Positions 12,101-22,977 of a stretch of 46,379 nt of DNA are shown here, piece after piece. The stretch covers positions 1,281-47,659 of the forward strand of contig MU270153.1 in NCBI GenBank assembly GCA_021432635.1. The letters are read 5' to 3'. The translations under genes and the position numbers were made by a program. Under the pieces are notes generated by a model. It ran no database searches and was not told the DNA's origin. It saw nothing but the letters and a program-made list of their open reading frames with translations. This DNA comes from Thozetella sp. PMI_491. Taxonomy: Eukaryota > Ascomycota > Sordariomycetes > Chaetosphaeriales > Chaetosphaeriaceae. How positions within the stretch are numbered: the first letter of the stretch is position 1; each line of letters begins with the position of its first letter.

Positions 12101-13455
12101 CAGGTCGCGGATATCAACGTAAATCCTGGCTTCCTCGTCATCCTCGGGGGCGGCCTTGGGGTGAAGAAGCTCGGGAGCGATGGGTTGCGCCAGGCCTTGG
12201 GTTTTGAACAGACGGCCTCGCGGCCGATCCGGTCTTGCCGTTGTCGCAGTGAAATTGGAGAATACAGAGCCGGGGGTGCTGATACCATTTGTTTTCCTTC
12301 CGCGGCCTATTGTCATGGGCGTTCCAGGCCCCATGGTAGAGACGGCGCTAGACGCCGTCGCAGGTAGCGTGGGGGTCTGAAGGGAGATCATGTCGTCCAT
12401 GGAATCGTCCGAGAGGTTGTCGTCGTCCTCTTCCTCTTCGGCCTCTGGGTCTTCGGACTCGGCTTCGGTGACCGACTCGCCCTCCTCCGTCTGGATGTCA
12501 GTCTTGTAGCGCTCCTCTGCGGCCGAGTAGAACTGGTCGTTGGCCGTGTCCTCATCCTCCTCTGCAACTCCGTTGAGCGTTCGGTTCGAAGGGATTGGCC
12601 CGGCACCTCGGTTGTGCTTGGAGTGGACGCGGCCGCGGGAAAGAATGATCTTAGTAGTAGGCGACAGCACGCCCTGCGAGACAGGCTCGCACAATGTCAC
12701 CTTGCCCGGGTTCGGCGGAACATGGGTCACCGGGTGCGGGGCCAAGGGCAACGGGAACAGGTCCCCGGTGTGGACTACTTTGAGAGTGCTAAGCGCCACC
12801 CGGAGGGCGGCCGTCAGGCGCTCCTCGGGGGAAGCTGGGGCGGTGGCCTTGCCCTTGGCGGTAGCGGGATGTTCCAAAAAGAAGTTCCCCTCTCCCTTCT
12901 CCAGCCTCTTGGTGAGATCCCCCTCCAAGCTCACAAAAACGGCGTCGAGCGTGATAGCGGCGACGTCCAGTATCAGGATCTCGATCCCGCTCCTGCTGTG
13001 GCTCGACAATTTCGACGGAGCAAGCTGCTTCAGGTTGGTAGCGAACGACTGGAGCGCTAGGGAGGAAGGCGAGAACTGGACGGTGGAATGGGCGAGGGCT
13101 GTCGACTTAGTTACGGGCACTACGGTCCAGCTCGTGGACTCCGGGGAGGAGCTCGGCGCCCAAGGGGCAATCGCGACATGGATGACCTCGGGGCCTCCAG
13201 AGGGTTGGTCCTCGCTGTCTTCGGCTGAACATAGAGCGGCGTCAGCAAGCGCGCGGGCGACGCATTCATAGGGAGAAGGTGCGTACTGGACCGTAAGTGA
13301 GGGAACAAATCGGCAAACAGATCTTCCGACAACATGCCCACGTCACTCTTGACATGATCATCTAGCACGAGCCGCGCTGTGACGGCGGGCTTATCCTGCC
13401 TTCTTCTCCTCCGACGCCTTCTAGGCACCACGGCGACCGGGTCGGACGAGGCCAT
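9150..13455 (-). CDS. PEX6: Peroxin-6, AAA+ ATPase of the peroxisomal export complex
   Basis: Three exons (13455-13287, 13224-9822, 9765-9150) give 1395 residues, within the long range of filamentous-fungal Pex6. Intron 1 (62 nt) starts GTACGC, contains GCTGAC and ends TTCAG; intron 2 (56 nt) starts GTAAGT, contains TGCTGAC and ends TTAG. Both restore frame. The N-terminus carries an eight-Arg run, then LSEDLFADLFPHL. The D1 ATPase domain (from about residue 755) is degenerate: STQRNIGKAT stands where a Walker A should be. D2 is intact: GPPGTGKT near 1045, Walker B VVFFDELDS near 1095, and the second region of homology ATNRPDLLDP...RPGRFD near 1150. The Lys/Gly-rich tail ends in DDDDGLYE. By family knowledge Pex1-Pex6 extracts ubiquitinated Pex5 from the peroxisomal membrane. 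It is divergent from the sterol-ester lipase and convergent with the SH3BGR-like gene. Confidence 0.95.
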
Positions 13456-14867
13456 GGTGGCAGAGTTGGAGCAGCTGGAGCTTGTCTCGGTCGAATCGCA
13501 AGCCCAGGACTCGGAAGCGGATAGGTGCAGGCGCGTGGCCCCGCAGCACGACAAGCTCTAAATTGGCGAAGGGTTCACGACAGCGGAGTTGCGCACGGGG
13601 AATTGGCCAGAGAGCGTACGCAGTGTAAGGCGCTCTCCAAGGTGGTGCGCGGGAATCGAGCTGTACAGCGAATGGCGCAAAGTGGATGCGAGGAGATCTC
13701 GACCATGGCTTCACAGCTATGAGGAGCTGTCTTTTGGTCAAGTCGCCTCGGTTGATACCTCGGCTCCCCGGCGCGGTCCCAACTCGGCATTGCCGCGTCT
13801 GGAGTGCGTGCAGGGGAGTCAAAAAAGAGGGGTTAGGGTTTGCAGTTGCCTGCATAACATAGTACGGAATAGGTATGCACACTATTTGCCCTTCCAACTC
13901 GTTCTTTCCATCATTGAACTTAATTGCTATACCTTCCTTGCGGGGGAGCGAAGGAGACTCTTCAGTCTTCTCAACATTAAGCAAAGAGCGCCTTGGCCAT
14001 ACCTAGTCCTCCTCGTCTCCCCCGACGTTGTGTATAGAATGACTCGCCTACCTTACCATCCCAGCGAACCCCGGACGACTCCAGGCGGAGGACGAGTCGA
14101 TGGCTTGGAGATGGCTGCGCCAATGGTCGGAACCCGCGTGTGTGCCGGTCCAAGCCAGAAGTCATGAAAGCTCTTCACACCTTCCCTAGTTCCATTTTAG
14201 AGGCTGCCGCTTGTTTGGCTAGGCTCGCCACGACAATTATTATTACAACAGCCCCTTTTCAGGGATCTTTCACATGCAAATGCCTAGTGGCAGCGTATGC
14301 AGCCGGCCTCTGGCAGTCCCTGCTTACCCCTGTCGACTTCATCATAAGAGCAAGTGCGTCACACTGCAGATGCAATCTGATCGACCACACCTCGTGCAGA
14401 AAAGGCTTGGTCGAGCCAGCAATTCTATCAAAAATTTCCCTCACCAGCCGAGACCGAAATAATCGCCCAAGGAAAAGGGCCAGGAGCAGTCCGTTCGGCG
14501 CCACTGCCGCCTTCCCCCCGGCTCAATACCACCCAGCTCGACCCGGCGGCCTGGTTCACTCCCGATAGGCCGCCCAGCATCAACGGTGCTCTGGTCCGCC
14601 TTCGTCCCAAACCTGCTTTTCAACGTCATTGTGTTTCCTTCGGAGCACGGCACCAACCTCTACCAATCACGCATTGTTTCATGACGTGCACTAGCAATGC
14701 AGTAACTCCGGCTCCCTCAGCCCGGTCTGGACCTTTCCTCGACGTAAACACCGGCTTCTGCGCAACTTTTGTAGAATAATCCTGTCTCGTCCTCGCCCCT
14801 GCTGCTGCTTCGCGCCGAGATTGAGTCTCTCCCGAGCGTTGAAACCGACATTCCTTCCTCCTCTAGC
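13456..14867. other. Divergent promoter region between PEX6 and the lipase
   Basis: This 1.4-kb region holds the promoters and 5' UTRs of two divergent genes. It contains the paired CCTCGG cores at 13746-13763. The stretch 14700-14867 is C/T-rich, typical of fungal 5' UTRs, and leads into the lipase start. Short frames on both strands lack recognisable content. Confidence 0.5.
13746..13763 (+). promoter_or_regulatory. Two CCTCGG cores, possible FarA/FarB (Ctf1) sites
   Basis: Two identical CCTCGG hexamers lie at 13746-13751 and 13758-13763, 12 bp start to start, about 290 bp upstream of the PEX6 ATG and 1.1 kb upstream of the lipase ATG. CCTCGG is the described core of the FarA/FarB zinc-cluster regulators that induce peroxisomal and beta-oxidation genes on fatty acids in Aspergillus and relatives. 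The match and spacing are seen; function here is inferred. Confidence 0.45.
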
Positions 14868-17155
14868 ATGCATACAGACAATGATGCCCAGCCCTCCGGC
14901 GGGGCCGGAGGCTCATTAGAGCCGTCGGACAGCCGGAAAACGAAGGAGTCCCTGGTGCAACCTGCAGTCGAGTTCGCCCAACAGTCGGAGAAGCTGTCGC
15001 ATCAGAAGCCCCAAGAAGGCGAGAAGGCTCCGGGGGACATTGCCCTCGAGGCACGCTTCATAACTCCTCAAGATCCTGTCATCGTCACAGCGGAAGGAAA
15101 ACGACTACCTGCCGTTCCCCTAGAAGAGGCACACAAGCTGAATTTACTGAGAGAGGAGTTGGAGACGAACGAGCCAATCACCGTACAAATAAGGCAAGGA
15201 GGCAAGACAAAAGAGACCTTCACGCAAGGAGAGGGCTCTTCACCGGGGCATGAGAAAGTCGTCGACCTGCCTTCGAATCCGAACGGCAACTCGATGCAGA
15301 AATCAGCAGAAGGAAACCTCAAGAGGTCCATGCCACCGTCGCACACGAATCCCTTGTTTCCACCACTCCCACTCTACGGGCCGCCATCGATTCTCAGAGA
15401 TGTTCAATGCATGACATTTCGTGTTTCTTCCTTCTTCCTCAGCCTGTCATTCCTCGGTGTCATCGTTCTCGGCGCGCTTTTCACAAACCTTCCTCCTTTC
15501 TGTTACAATATATGGCTGCGCATGACCTTTCGAAATCCAGATGCTAGGCGGCCTTTTTATGAAGAGGAGAGGCGGCGACAGGAGGTGCGGAAGGAGAGAG
15601 AACGAGCGTGGAGGCGAAGAAATTCCCAATCAAAGCTGCAGCAAGACCAGGAGGGTCTCAGCGGGGACGGCGACGGCTACGTGCCTACCGAAGGTGGCCC
15701 CGACCCCGTGGTATGCGACGTTGGGTACTATGCGCGCCGCGTCGGACTCAACGTGGAGGAATTCCAGGTCCAGACAGAGGATGGGTTTATCATAGACCTC
15801 TGGCATGTCTATGACCCCAAGGAGTACACTCCGCTGCCGGAAGCGGAGCGAGCCCACCAAGGGCCCGAGATCTTTGGGGAGAAACGAAGACTAACAGGCG
15901 ATCCGGGCCAGAGGCGAAAGTTCCCTGTGTTGCTCATGCACGGGCTGCTGCAGAGTTCAGGCGCATACTGTGTGAACGATGACGATTCGTTGGCGTTCTA
16001 CCTGTGTAAGTCCGGGTACGATGTCTGGCTGGGTAACAATCGATGTGGATTCAAGCCCAAGCACGTGTTGCTAGAATACTCCGATCCACGTATGTGGGCT
16101 TGGAACATCCGTCAGGTACGTCACGTCCATGTACCCTCGATGCATTACACCTTGCTGATCCCTTGGACCCTGGATAGATGGGCGTGTTTGATCTCCCTGC
16201 GTTGACATCACGCGTTCTCTACGAGACCGGATTCGAGAAGATCGGGCTCATCTGCCACTCCCAAGGGACGACGCAGACTTTTGTTGCCTTAGCCAAGGAG
16301 CAGCGACCCGAGCTCGGAGAGAAGCTCACAGTCTTCTGCGCGCTTGCCCCGGCCGCTTATGCCGGACCGCTTATCGGCAAAATGTACTTCAAGTTCATGA
16401 GGATCATCACGCCAGCCATGTTCCGCCTCATGTTTGGTATACACGCATTCATCCCGTTCATGATGACCATGCACTCGTGGCTTCATCCGAGGGTGTACGG
16501 CTGGCTGGGCTACAAAGTCTTCTCCTTCATGTTCAATTGGACCAACACGCGCTGGGACCGCGCTCTCAACGCCCGCATGTTCCAGTTCGCGCCAGTCTAC
16601 GTCAGCGCCGAGTCAATGCGCTGGTGGCTGGGCCGGGAGTGCTTCGCAAAGCACAAGTGCATACTCGCCACCAAGGAGGAATGGCGTGCTGAGGAGCGTG
16701 AGGACGAGCAAGACCAATCCCAGCAGGGCCGGAACCCCATCGCTCTCGCGAATACCTCGGACCACGAACCATCCAGGCGCCATCTCAAGGGCGCCTCGGC
16801 ATGGTACAACGCGCAGGCACCACCGTTTGCTCTCTGGGTCTGTGGGAACGACGACCTGGTAGACGGGGGGAAGCTCCTCCGCCGGTTCGAGCGCGGGCGC
16901 GAGCCACACGTGCAGGTGGTTCACCAAAAGGTCATCAAAGAGTACGAGCACCTAGACGTACTCTGGGCGATGGACGCGGTTGACCAGGTTTTCAAGGAGG
17001 TGCGAGAGGTGCTATGGAAGACATGCAATGTGCGGGACGTGTGTCGCGTTCCCAAGGGCTGCGAGAACGTCGAGGCGTGGGTGGCGCGTGCGAAGCTGCC
17101 GTCTCAAGAGGATGAGTTCGTGTCGAGCAGCAGCAGCGAGGAGTTGATATCATGA
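14868..17155 (+). CDS. Steryl ester hydrolase / acid-lipase family, membrane-anchored
   Basis: Two exons, 14868-16115 and 16178-17155, encode 741 residues. The 62-nt intron starts GTACGT, has TTGCTGAT and ends GATAG; unspliced reading stops soon after. Residues 1-170 are polar and poorly conserved in look. A membrane segment at about 185-208 is followed by a basic, Arg-rich stretch. The alpha/beta-hydrolase part has the family's oxyanion block LLMHGLLQSSGAYCVNDDD (from about 357), the WLGNNRCGF motif, the nucleophile elbow CHSQGTT with Ser444, the Asp region WVCGNDDLVDGG and the catalytic His in YEHLDVLWA. This arrangement matches yeast Tgl1/Yeh1/Yeh2, which release sterols and fatty acids from steryl esters at lipid droplets or the plasma membrane. 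Which yeast paralogue is closest cannot be told by eye. PEX6 lies divergently upstream. Confidence 0.9.
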
Positions 17156-19009
17156 CCGCATACGAGGAGCAAACGCTAGTCGCCCTGTGCAGGGTACGCA
17201 GGGGCTTATATCACCAAGGTACAGTGCATACGCAGCTGTCGTTCTAGATAACGGATTCGGCGCGTCAATCGGTGAGCCGTTTGAACGGAGGCCTTTTAAT
17301 ATACGGACATGCCCTCAACAACCCCCTACTGAACAAACGCACATGAAACGGTGATCATAGGGAGGGGAATGGCAACTCAAATAGGCACGTATCGATGGTG
17401 TCTCAGCAAACCCACAATTCACCCACTCGGGGCGCCACGAGGGTGGCGCGGGATGATGTCTCGGTGCTCGTGAAAAACACGAGGGTTGCTGGCCACACGC
17501 AGTGCCGGGCTTAGTATGGAAGCCAAAGTGAGCCAAGCCTACAGGACAAATTGGGCGGTCCAAAGAGTAGTTCCCGTGATGAACAAAGGCGAGCAGGGAG
17601 GGGTCTTCTATATTGGGTTGCCCCCCTCCCGGTATGCAGTAATATGCCCCACGAGATATGGGCCAACCTGTACCGCGTTGCCGACACGGATGCAACGGGA
17701 AAGTTTTGTGGGGTGCATCACACCAACTCCAGTCGGGTAGTTCGCGACGATCTCGGGATCTCAGCACCAAGAATTATCCCCTGTTGGGGGAGACACATTC
17801 CATTTGGATACGTAGACCTAGGGCCGCACTCGGGGCTGCTTGAGGAGCCAACGCGCCCGCAGCCATTCCAGCTTTTAAGCATCTAGTTCCAGCAGACAGC
17901 ACTCGAGCTCGTTTTGTCGAGTAGAAAGAAGGGAAAACGCGAGGTAGGGCGGAGGGGGGAGAGTACCGTCTGCTACACCCGGGCCGAGGTCGAACGACGC
18001 CGTGCTTGTTCTTCCGTGGGCGCATGATTGGACATGGGGCAGAGAAACTTCCGCGGGAATCGGCCATGGGGGACGGGAGACAGTAATTCTTCCGCCTGTC
18101 CAACCCGGATATCCATGGGTCACCCCACTCCACGCCTTAGAGATCGTCCGCCCCTGGTCGCATGTCCTGCCGTACCCTGCGATGGATACGCACGAAGCAG
18201 TGCCTTACCTGCCCTTCGCCGGTCGGAGTGGGTGGCTCTCTCAATCCTGCCAAGACTGTCCGATCAGACAGCCGTGGCGGGGTGCTGGCTTCAGCGTCTC
18301 GCGTGTTTTGTATGCTGTCGCAGCGCCTCGAGCGATCAGACATTGGCAGACAGGCGGAATACGGGCGTAGGACGAGGTGTCATCTCATTGCCGCTGCTCC
18401 TCGTCGAGCGCGACCCAGGACGCGGCATTCGCAGCGGCCCTCTTGGCAGCACACATGCCAATGGGCAAGGTTGGTATGTATGCCACCAACAACTCTAATC
18501 GGCTCGGTCGCTTCCTTTTGCCTACAGCATACCAGGATTCGGATTTGCTCTTATTCCCCCTCCCCGCTGCGTGCCATTACCGAAATTTCTCGTCAGGCAG
18601 GCACACTCAGCACTGTGTCGTAGCTAGCACAAAAGAAGCTGGCTGGACCAAAATGGGGCGTAGGATGTCTTGGCACTACCCTTCTGAATACCCCTTTTGG
18701 CCTTCCTTCTTGGCGCGCCAAGACAAGCCCAGGGATCGAGCTCGGGGAGTGGCTTTTTCCTTTGTCTCCAAGCTAGTCTGTCCTCCTTGCCTCCAGAGCT
18801 TCCTCCCCCCGCTCCCTCTGCTCCCTCTACCTCCTATTCTCTCACCCTCCCTTATGCCCTCGCGTTGACTCGCGTTGACTTGCCTGTGACTTGCCCTTCT
18901 CTTGCGGTAGCAGGCTTCTAGGGCTGCCTTTTTCCTATGCTGCCCTTGGCAGCGTATTTGTGCCTTTCGAAGCAACCTCACCAGTGTGAACCGTAGCCGT
19001 CAGCCCGAG
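17156..19009. other. Intergenic before the GH125 gene
   Basis: This 1.85-kb spacer lies between two plus-strand genes. The last 230 bp become strongly pyrimidine-rich and probably form the GH125 promoter and 5' UTR. Frames of up to about 160 codons occur on both strands but overlap one another, have erratic composition, and match nothing I recognise. Confidence 0.45.
18781..18880 (+). promoter_or_regulatory. Pyrimidine tract and 10-bp tandem duplication upstream of GH125
   Basis: A C/T-rich tract runs from 18781 to about 18860. It is followed by an exact tandem duplication of CGCGTTGACT at 18861-18870 and 18871-18880. Such tracts are common just upstream of transcription starts in filamentous fungi. 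The ATG lies 130 bp downstream. Confidence 0.35.
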
Positions 19010-20905
19010 ATGGCGCCCTTCCTGCTCGGCAGCCAGCAGCGCGCGCGCGTGCTCGGCATGGCAATCTTTCTGACATTCATCATATGGTACCTTGGCTCCC
19101 AAGGCCCAGATGTTGCTCCGACTTTCCAGGGCGGTGATGCTCCTGGCACTGCTCCTGGCGCTGCGATACCTGCCAGCCAGCTGCCGGTTCCTGACCCACC
19201 TGTGAGCGCCGAACAGGACCCTCTGGACCTTGGCAAGGACCCTGTGGGCGGCAAACAGGACGATGCACCTCTCGCCGAGCCAGCGAAGTCGACCCCGCCT
19301 CCGGAATGCGTGAGCTTCGATACCCTGCAGAGGAACAAGCCTGAGCCGAAGTCCGCGGGCAAGCGCAAGTTTCCCTATGTGCGCCCGCCTCCCGAGTGCC
19401 GCACCTTCAACCTCCCTGCCATGGAGGAGAAGCTGGAAGAGCTCAAGAAGGTGATTAAGGATCCGGATCTTTTCCGCCTGTTGGAAAACAGCTACCCCAA
19501 CACGCTCGACACCATGGTCAAGTGGCGCGGCTTCGCCAACGGCACGGACGAGGAGCTGACCTACGTCATCACGGGCGACATCGATGCCATGTGGTTGCGC
19601 GATTCGGCCAGCCAGATATACTCGTACCTGCCGTTCCTCGAAGCTTCTACCAGCAAGGACTCGTTGGCAAGTCTGTGGCGGGGGATGATCAATTCGCACT
19701 CGCGCTACGTCGTCATCTCGCCCTACTGCCACTCCTTCCAGCCGCCGCCGGAGAGTGGCATCCCGCCGACCCACAACGGCGCCTACAGCCAGAACAACCC
19801 GAATCCGCCGTACAACCCCCAGCTGGTATTCGATTGCAAGTGGGAGCTGGACAGCCTCGCGTCCTTCTTGCAGATCAGTGCAGCCTACTACGAACGCACG
19901 GGAGACTACAAGTTCTTCGGCAAATACCAATGGATAGAAGCTGTCACGGCGGCCGTGAAGGCCGCTTCCGCCATGCGGACAGGAACCTACAGCGAGAGCG
20001 GCAAGGTGCTCCCCAGCGCTTGGACCTTCACCGGCTGGACCAACCGGGGGAGCGAGACCTTGACCAACGACGGACTGGGGAACCCGGTAAAGGAGAACGG
20101 AATGGTGCGTACTGGCTTCCGCCCGAGCGACGATGCCTGCATCTTCCAGCTGCTGGTGCCGGCCAACATGATGTTCGCCGTCTACCTCGAGGACGCGTCG
20201 CACATCATGGAGAAGTTGGCGGACACCAACGAGACGGCAGCGAACCTCACCGTGGCCATGCGGGAGCTGGCGAGCGGCATCCGCGCCGGCATCGAGCGGG
20301 ACGCCATCGTCTCCCACCGCGACTTCGGCGATATCTTCGCCTACGAGGTCGATGGATACGGCAGCTCCAACATGATGGACGACGCCAACGTGCCCTCGCT
20401 GCTCGCCATGCCGCTGTGGAACTATACCCGTGGTGCGCTCGTCGACCCCCCCAAGAAGTACCAAACCAAGTCAAAAACCAAGACGCCAGATTATGCCGTT
20501 ATTTACCGCAACACGCGCAAGTTTATCCTCAGCGACGCAAATCCCTATTTCTCCAAGGGCCCGGTGCTATCCGCGGTAGGCGGGCCGCATCTCGGCCCCG
20601 GCCGGGGGTGGCCCATGGCAGCCACGGTGGCGGCGCTGACGGCCTTCGAGGGCATCTCGGGGCTCACCGACAATCGCACCGCGCTCGATGAAGTCGTGAT
20701 GGAGCAGTTGGGTATGATTCTGGACTCGACGGCCGGCACCGGCGTGGTGCACGAGACGGTGGATGGATTCAACGAAAACAACTGGACGCGGTCGTGGTTC
20801 GGCTGGGCCAACGGCTTGTTCGGTGAGCTGATACTCAAGATCGCGAGGGAGGAGAAGAGTCTGGGTGCCAGCGACGGCGAGCGGCTGCTGGACAAGACTT
20901 GGTAG
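19010..20905 (+). CDS. GH125 exo-alpha-1,6-mannosidase (Mug157-type), Golgi/ER membrane
   Basis: A single exon encodes 631 residues from the ATG at 19010; the frame opens slightly earlier only with a GTG. Residues 14-29 form a signal anchor (MAIFLTFIIWYLG), followed by a Pro-rich stem to about residue 115 and then the catalytic domain. Family-typical blocks are VITGDIDAMWLRDSASQ near 183, TGFRPSDDACIFQLLVPAN near 370 (an Asp here is the expected general acid), GGPHLGPGRGWPMA near 525 and VHETVDGFNENNWTRSWFGW near 580 (with the likely catalytic Glu). By family knowledge GH125 enzymes remove alpha-1,6-linked mannose and fungal members are called Mug157 after the fission-yeast meiotic gene. A lumenal role in trimming mannoproteins is inferred. 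It is convergent with the GH16 gene, 1.05 kb away. Confidence 0.92.
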   Translation: MAPFLLGSQQRARVLGMAIFLTFIIWYLGSQGPDVAPTFQGGDAPGTAPGAAIPASQLPVPDPPVSAEQDPLDLGKDPVGGKQDDAPLAEPAKSTPPPECVSFDTLQRNKPEPKSAGKRKFPYVRPPPECRTFNLPAMEEKLEELKKVIKDPDLFRLLENSYPNTLDTMVKWRGFANGTDEELTYVITGDIDAMWLRDSASQIYSYLPFLEASTSKDSLASLWRGMINSHSRYVVISPYCHSFQPPPESGIPPTHNGAYSQNNPNPPYNPQLVFDCKWELDSLASFLQISAAYYERTGDYKFFGKYQWIEAVTAAVKAASAMRTGTYSESGKVLPSAWTFTGWTNRGSETLTNDGLGNPVKENGMVRTGFRPSDDACIFQLLVPANMMFAVYLEDASHIMEKLADTNETAANLTVAMRELASGIRAGIERDAIVSHRDFGDIFAYEVDGYGSSNMMDDANVPSLLAMPLWNYTRGALVDPPKKYQTKSKTKTPDYAVIYRNTRKFILSDANPYFSKGPVLSAVGGPHLGPGRGWPMAATVAALTAFEGISGLTDNRTALDEVVMEQLGMILDSTAGTGVVHETVDGFNENNWTRSWFGWANGLFGELILKIAREEKSLGASDGERLLDKTW

Positions 20906-21957
20906 CCACGGTCCTGAGCTAACTAAGCACGGACAACGCGCCAGAAAATACTTCGCGGGGAACGGGAACGGCGTACGGTTGGGCGATGCATTTTGGAGGC
21001 GTTGGGAGTACGACCCAAGGCCTGTGTATCTATAGAGCCATCTTGTACGTGCATTACCCATCCATGGGTTACAAAGTCAACTCGGAGTTTGAGGTTTCAG
21101 GGGCTAGCACATAGGATAATACCACAAGGGGCCATTATGAATTCCTTGGTCAGGGTTGTTGCACTCGATCCATCCGATGTCATAATTCTTTCCTGGGGCA
21201 TGTCCCTCGGTTGTGTCATCAACACCACATCAGTGGCTCCTATCATATCTTAAATCTCAGATCGGACGCAAGGGTGCGTATGATGCGAGCGCTATCCTGA
21301 GCCATTCTAGCTCAACAAACCCAAGACAAGCACCCTTGCACCATCTTCACCCACGCAGACAAGGCAATCAAACCCATGATTCAAAAAAGAACCGAGCGAC
21401 TCACCATTAGAGGGAAGTGTCTAGCTCGACCAAACACCTCCGCCTGAAACAGCATTAGCGGCCAACAAAGGGAGGCTGTCGGGCAGCAGCTCTCGATCAC
21501 ATGATATGCCACTTAGTCTTAATAGTCCTATAGCTTAGCTTATCTTTTATTTGGTTCAAAGGGCTAGATAACAAGCGAGTGGATGAGCGAACATGTACAA
21601 TCTCTTCTATTGCGAAGGGTCCTATGTGAAATTTCCTTTGCGCCGTGCCGAGACCAATGCCGGTCAAACGCCTTCTGAACCTCTGCTAGCCCATGCGTAG
21701 AAAAGATGAAACAAAATATCAGAAAAACATGTCCGAGTGAATGCTGTCCCTTGATGTGTGCCCTTAAATGCTCTTCTAAGCTCGTAACTCCGTAAATAGC
21801 AAATGTCGAAGCCAATCCTCGGCCATCCATCCAGTCCTGGGTATCATTGTTTCTCGTAGCCTCTAGTAAAAAAGGTCGCTCCCCGTCTATCATCGCATGC
21901 CCTTCAAAGCAGTAGATACCCGCCGGTAATGCTCATAACTGTTCCTATCGACCCAGC
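20906..21957. other. Convergent intergenic region
   Basis: This region lies between the stop codons of GH125 (+) and GH16 (-), so it holds two 3' UTRs. It is visibly more A+T-rich than its flanks. A 109-codon minus-strand frame at 21564-21893 has no family resemblance and lies in the expected GH16 3' flank; I do not call it a gene. Confidence 0.45.
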
Positions 21958-22977
21958 TCAGGCTGTGAACTCCCGAACACGGCGTGCCTTGGCGCCAGCT
22001 TTTTGATACACCTTGACCGAGTTAACGATCCAGTAGGCATCCGTAAACTCCTGTGGATTTTTGCCCACGTAGTCACTGCAGCTCGCGGCCAACTTCGAGC
22101 AGGTCTGGTCCGCCCCCCATACCTCGGGTTTGCCGGCCCAGTCGCCGCAGAAGGTGGTGTCGAAGACGATGTTGTGGTTCATGAAGTGCTGGTCAATGTT
22201 GCAGCCCTGGCCGCCGACAAAGGCGGCCAGAGGGGTACCGAAAGTGGAGGGATCCGGAGATGTGGCGTTGTTGGAGCTGGTCAGAGTCTTCACCATCGCG
22301 TCACCGCGCGGGAAGAACCAGACGTTGATGTTGCTGTCGGTCCACTCCATGGCATACACACCGCCACCACCCGCGTTAAACCCAGCACCGTAGTTGTTAG
22401 TAGCCTGAGTGGTCTGGCCGCAGCCAGTGTCAGACTGGCAGTTGGCGGCAATGAGATTGCTGCCGCTCAATGAACCCGTGTTGGCCATGCTACAGCCAGC
22501 GTTGGTATGGAGCGTGACCTGGTTCGACTGCCGGGTGTTGACGCCCTCCAGGATGTCGATTTCACCCGAGTTGGGCCAGCTTGGGCCAAACATCCAGTAG
22601 GCAGGCCAGAGGCCGCAGCCGGTGGTTGCCCCGGCGGGCATGTGAGGGATGTCGGCTATGAACAGCCCCTTAGTGTACGACTTCTTAGAGCTGAGTCTCA
22701 CCGACGGACGGCCGCCGGTAGTGTTGGTGTACTCATTTTTGTAGTCGACGCCCATGTAGATGGCATTGTTCACAAAGCCGGCCAAACCGTCTCGGTTGGC
22801 CGTCGTGTTGTCCGTGTATTTCACGAAGCCGTGAGTTGGGTCGCCTGCGCTGAAGAAGTCAAACTCGCGGAAGAAGTTGGTCGAGTCATACGTGTCGACT
22901 AGTGAATATTGCGCCGACACGACTCCGGCCGAGGTAGCAGCCAAGGCGAGGGTGAGAACGGGGTGCGAGAAGATCAT
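21958..22977 (-). CDS. Secreted GH16 endo-beta-glucanase
   Basis: A single exon encodes 339 residues from the ATG at 22977; eight further codons upstream are in frame but do not improve the signal peptide. Residues 1-22 are a signal peptide (cleavage likely at VVSA|Q). The GH16 jelly-roll catalytic motif GEIDILEG is complete at 138-145, with E139 as expected nucleophile, D141 as helper and E144 as acid/base. The preceding GCGLWPAYWMFG is also family-typical. Several paired Cys and N-x-T sites fit secretion. No GPI tail is present; the protein ends in a short basic segment. By family knowledge this subgroup hydrolyses beta-1,3(4)-glucans of cell walls or cereal mixed-linkage glucan. Exact specificity cannot be read from sequence alone. 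Confidence 0.93.
   Translation of the reverse strand: MIFSHPVLTLALAATSAGVVSAQYSLVDTYDSTNFFREFDFFSAGDPTHGFVKYTDNTTANRDGLAGFVNNAIYMGVDYKNEYTNTTGGRPSVRLSSKKSYTKGLFIADIPHMPAGATTGCGLWPAYWMFGPSWPNSGEIDILEGVNTRQSNQVTLHTNAGCSMANTGSLSGSNLIAANCQSDTGCGQTTQATNNYGAGFNAGGGGVYAMEWTDSNINVWFFPRGDAMVKTLTSSNNATSPDPSTFGTPLAAFVGGQGCNIDQHFMNHNIVFDTTFCGDWAGKPEVWGADQTCSKLAASCSDYVGKNPQEFTDAYWIVNSVKVYQKAGAKARRVREFTA

Noticed and set aside
18935..20464. 509-codon minus-strand frame opposite GH125
   Set aside because: It is an antisense shadow of the GH125 coding sequence caused by its codon bias; it has no domain.
19522..20691. 389-codon plus-strand frame inside the GH125 gene
   Set aside because: It is an alternate-frame shadow of GH125, Arg/His/Gln-rich, while the other frame carries all the family motifs.
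21564..21893. 109-codon minus-strand frame after the GH16 stop
   Set aside because: It lies in the 3' flank, with no recognisable family and no splice link to a neighbour.
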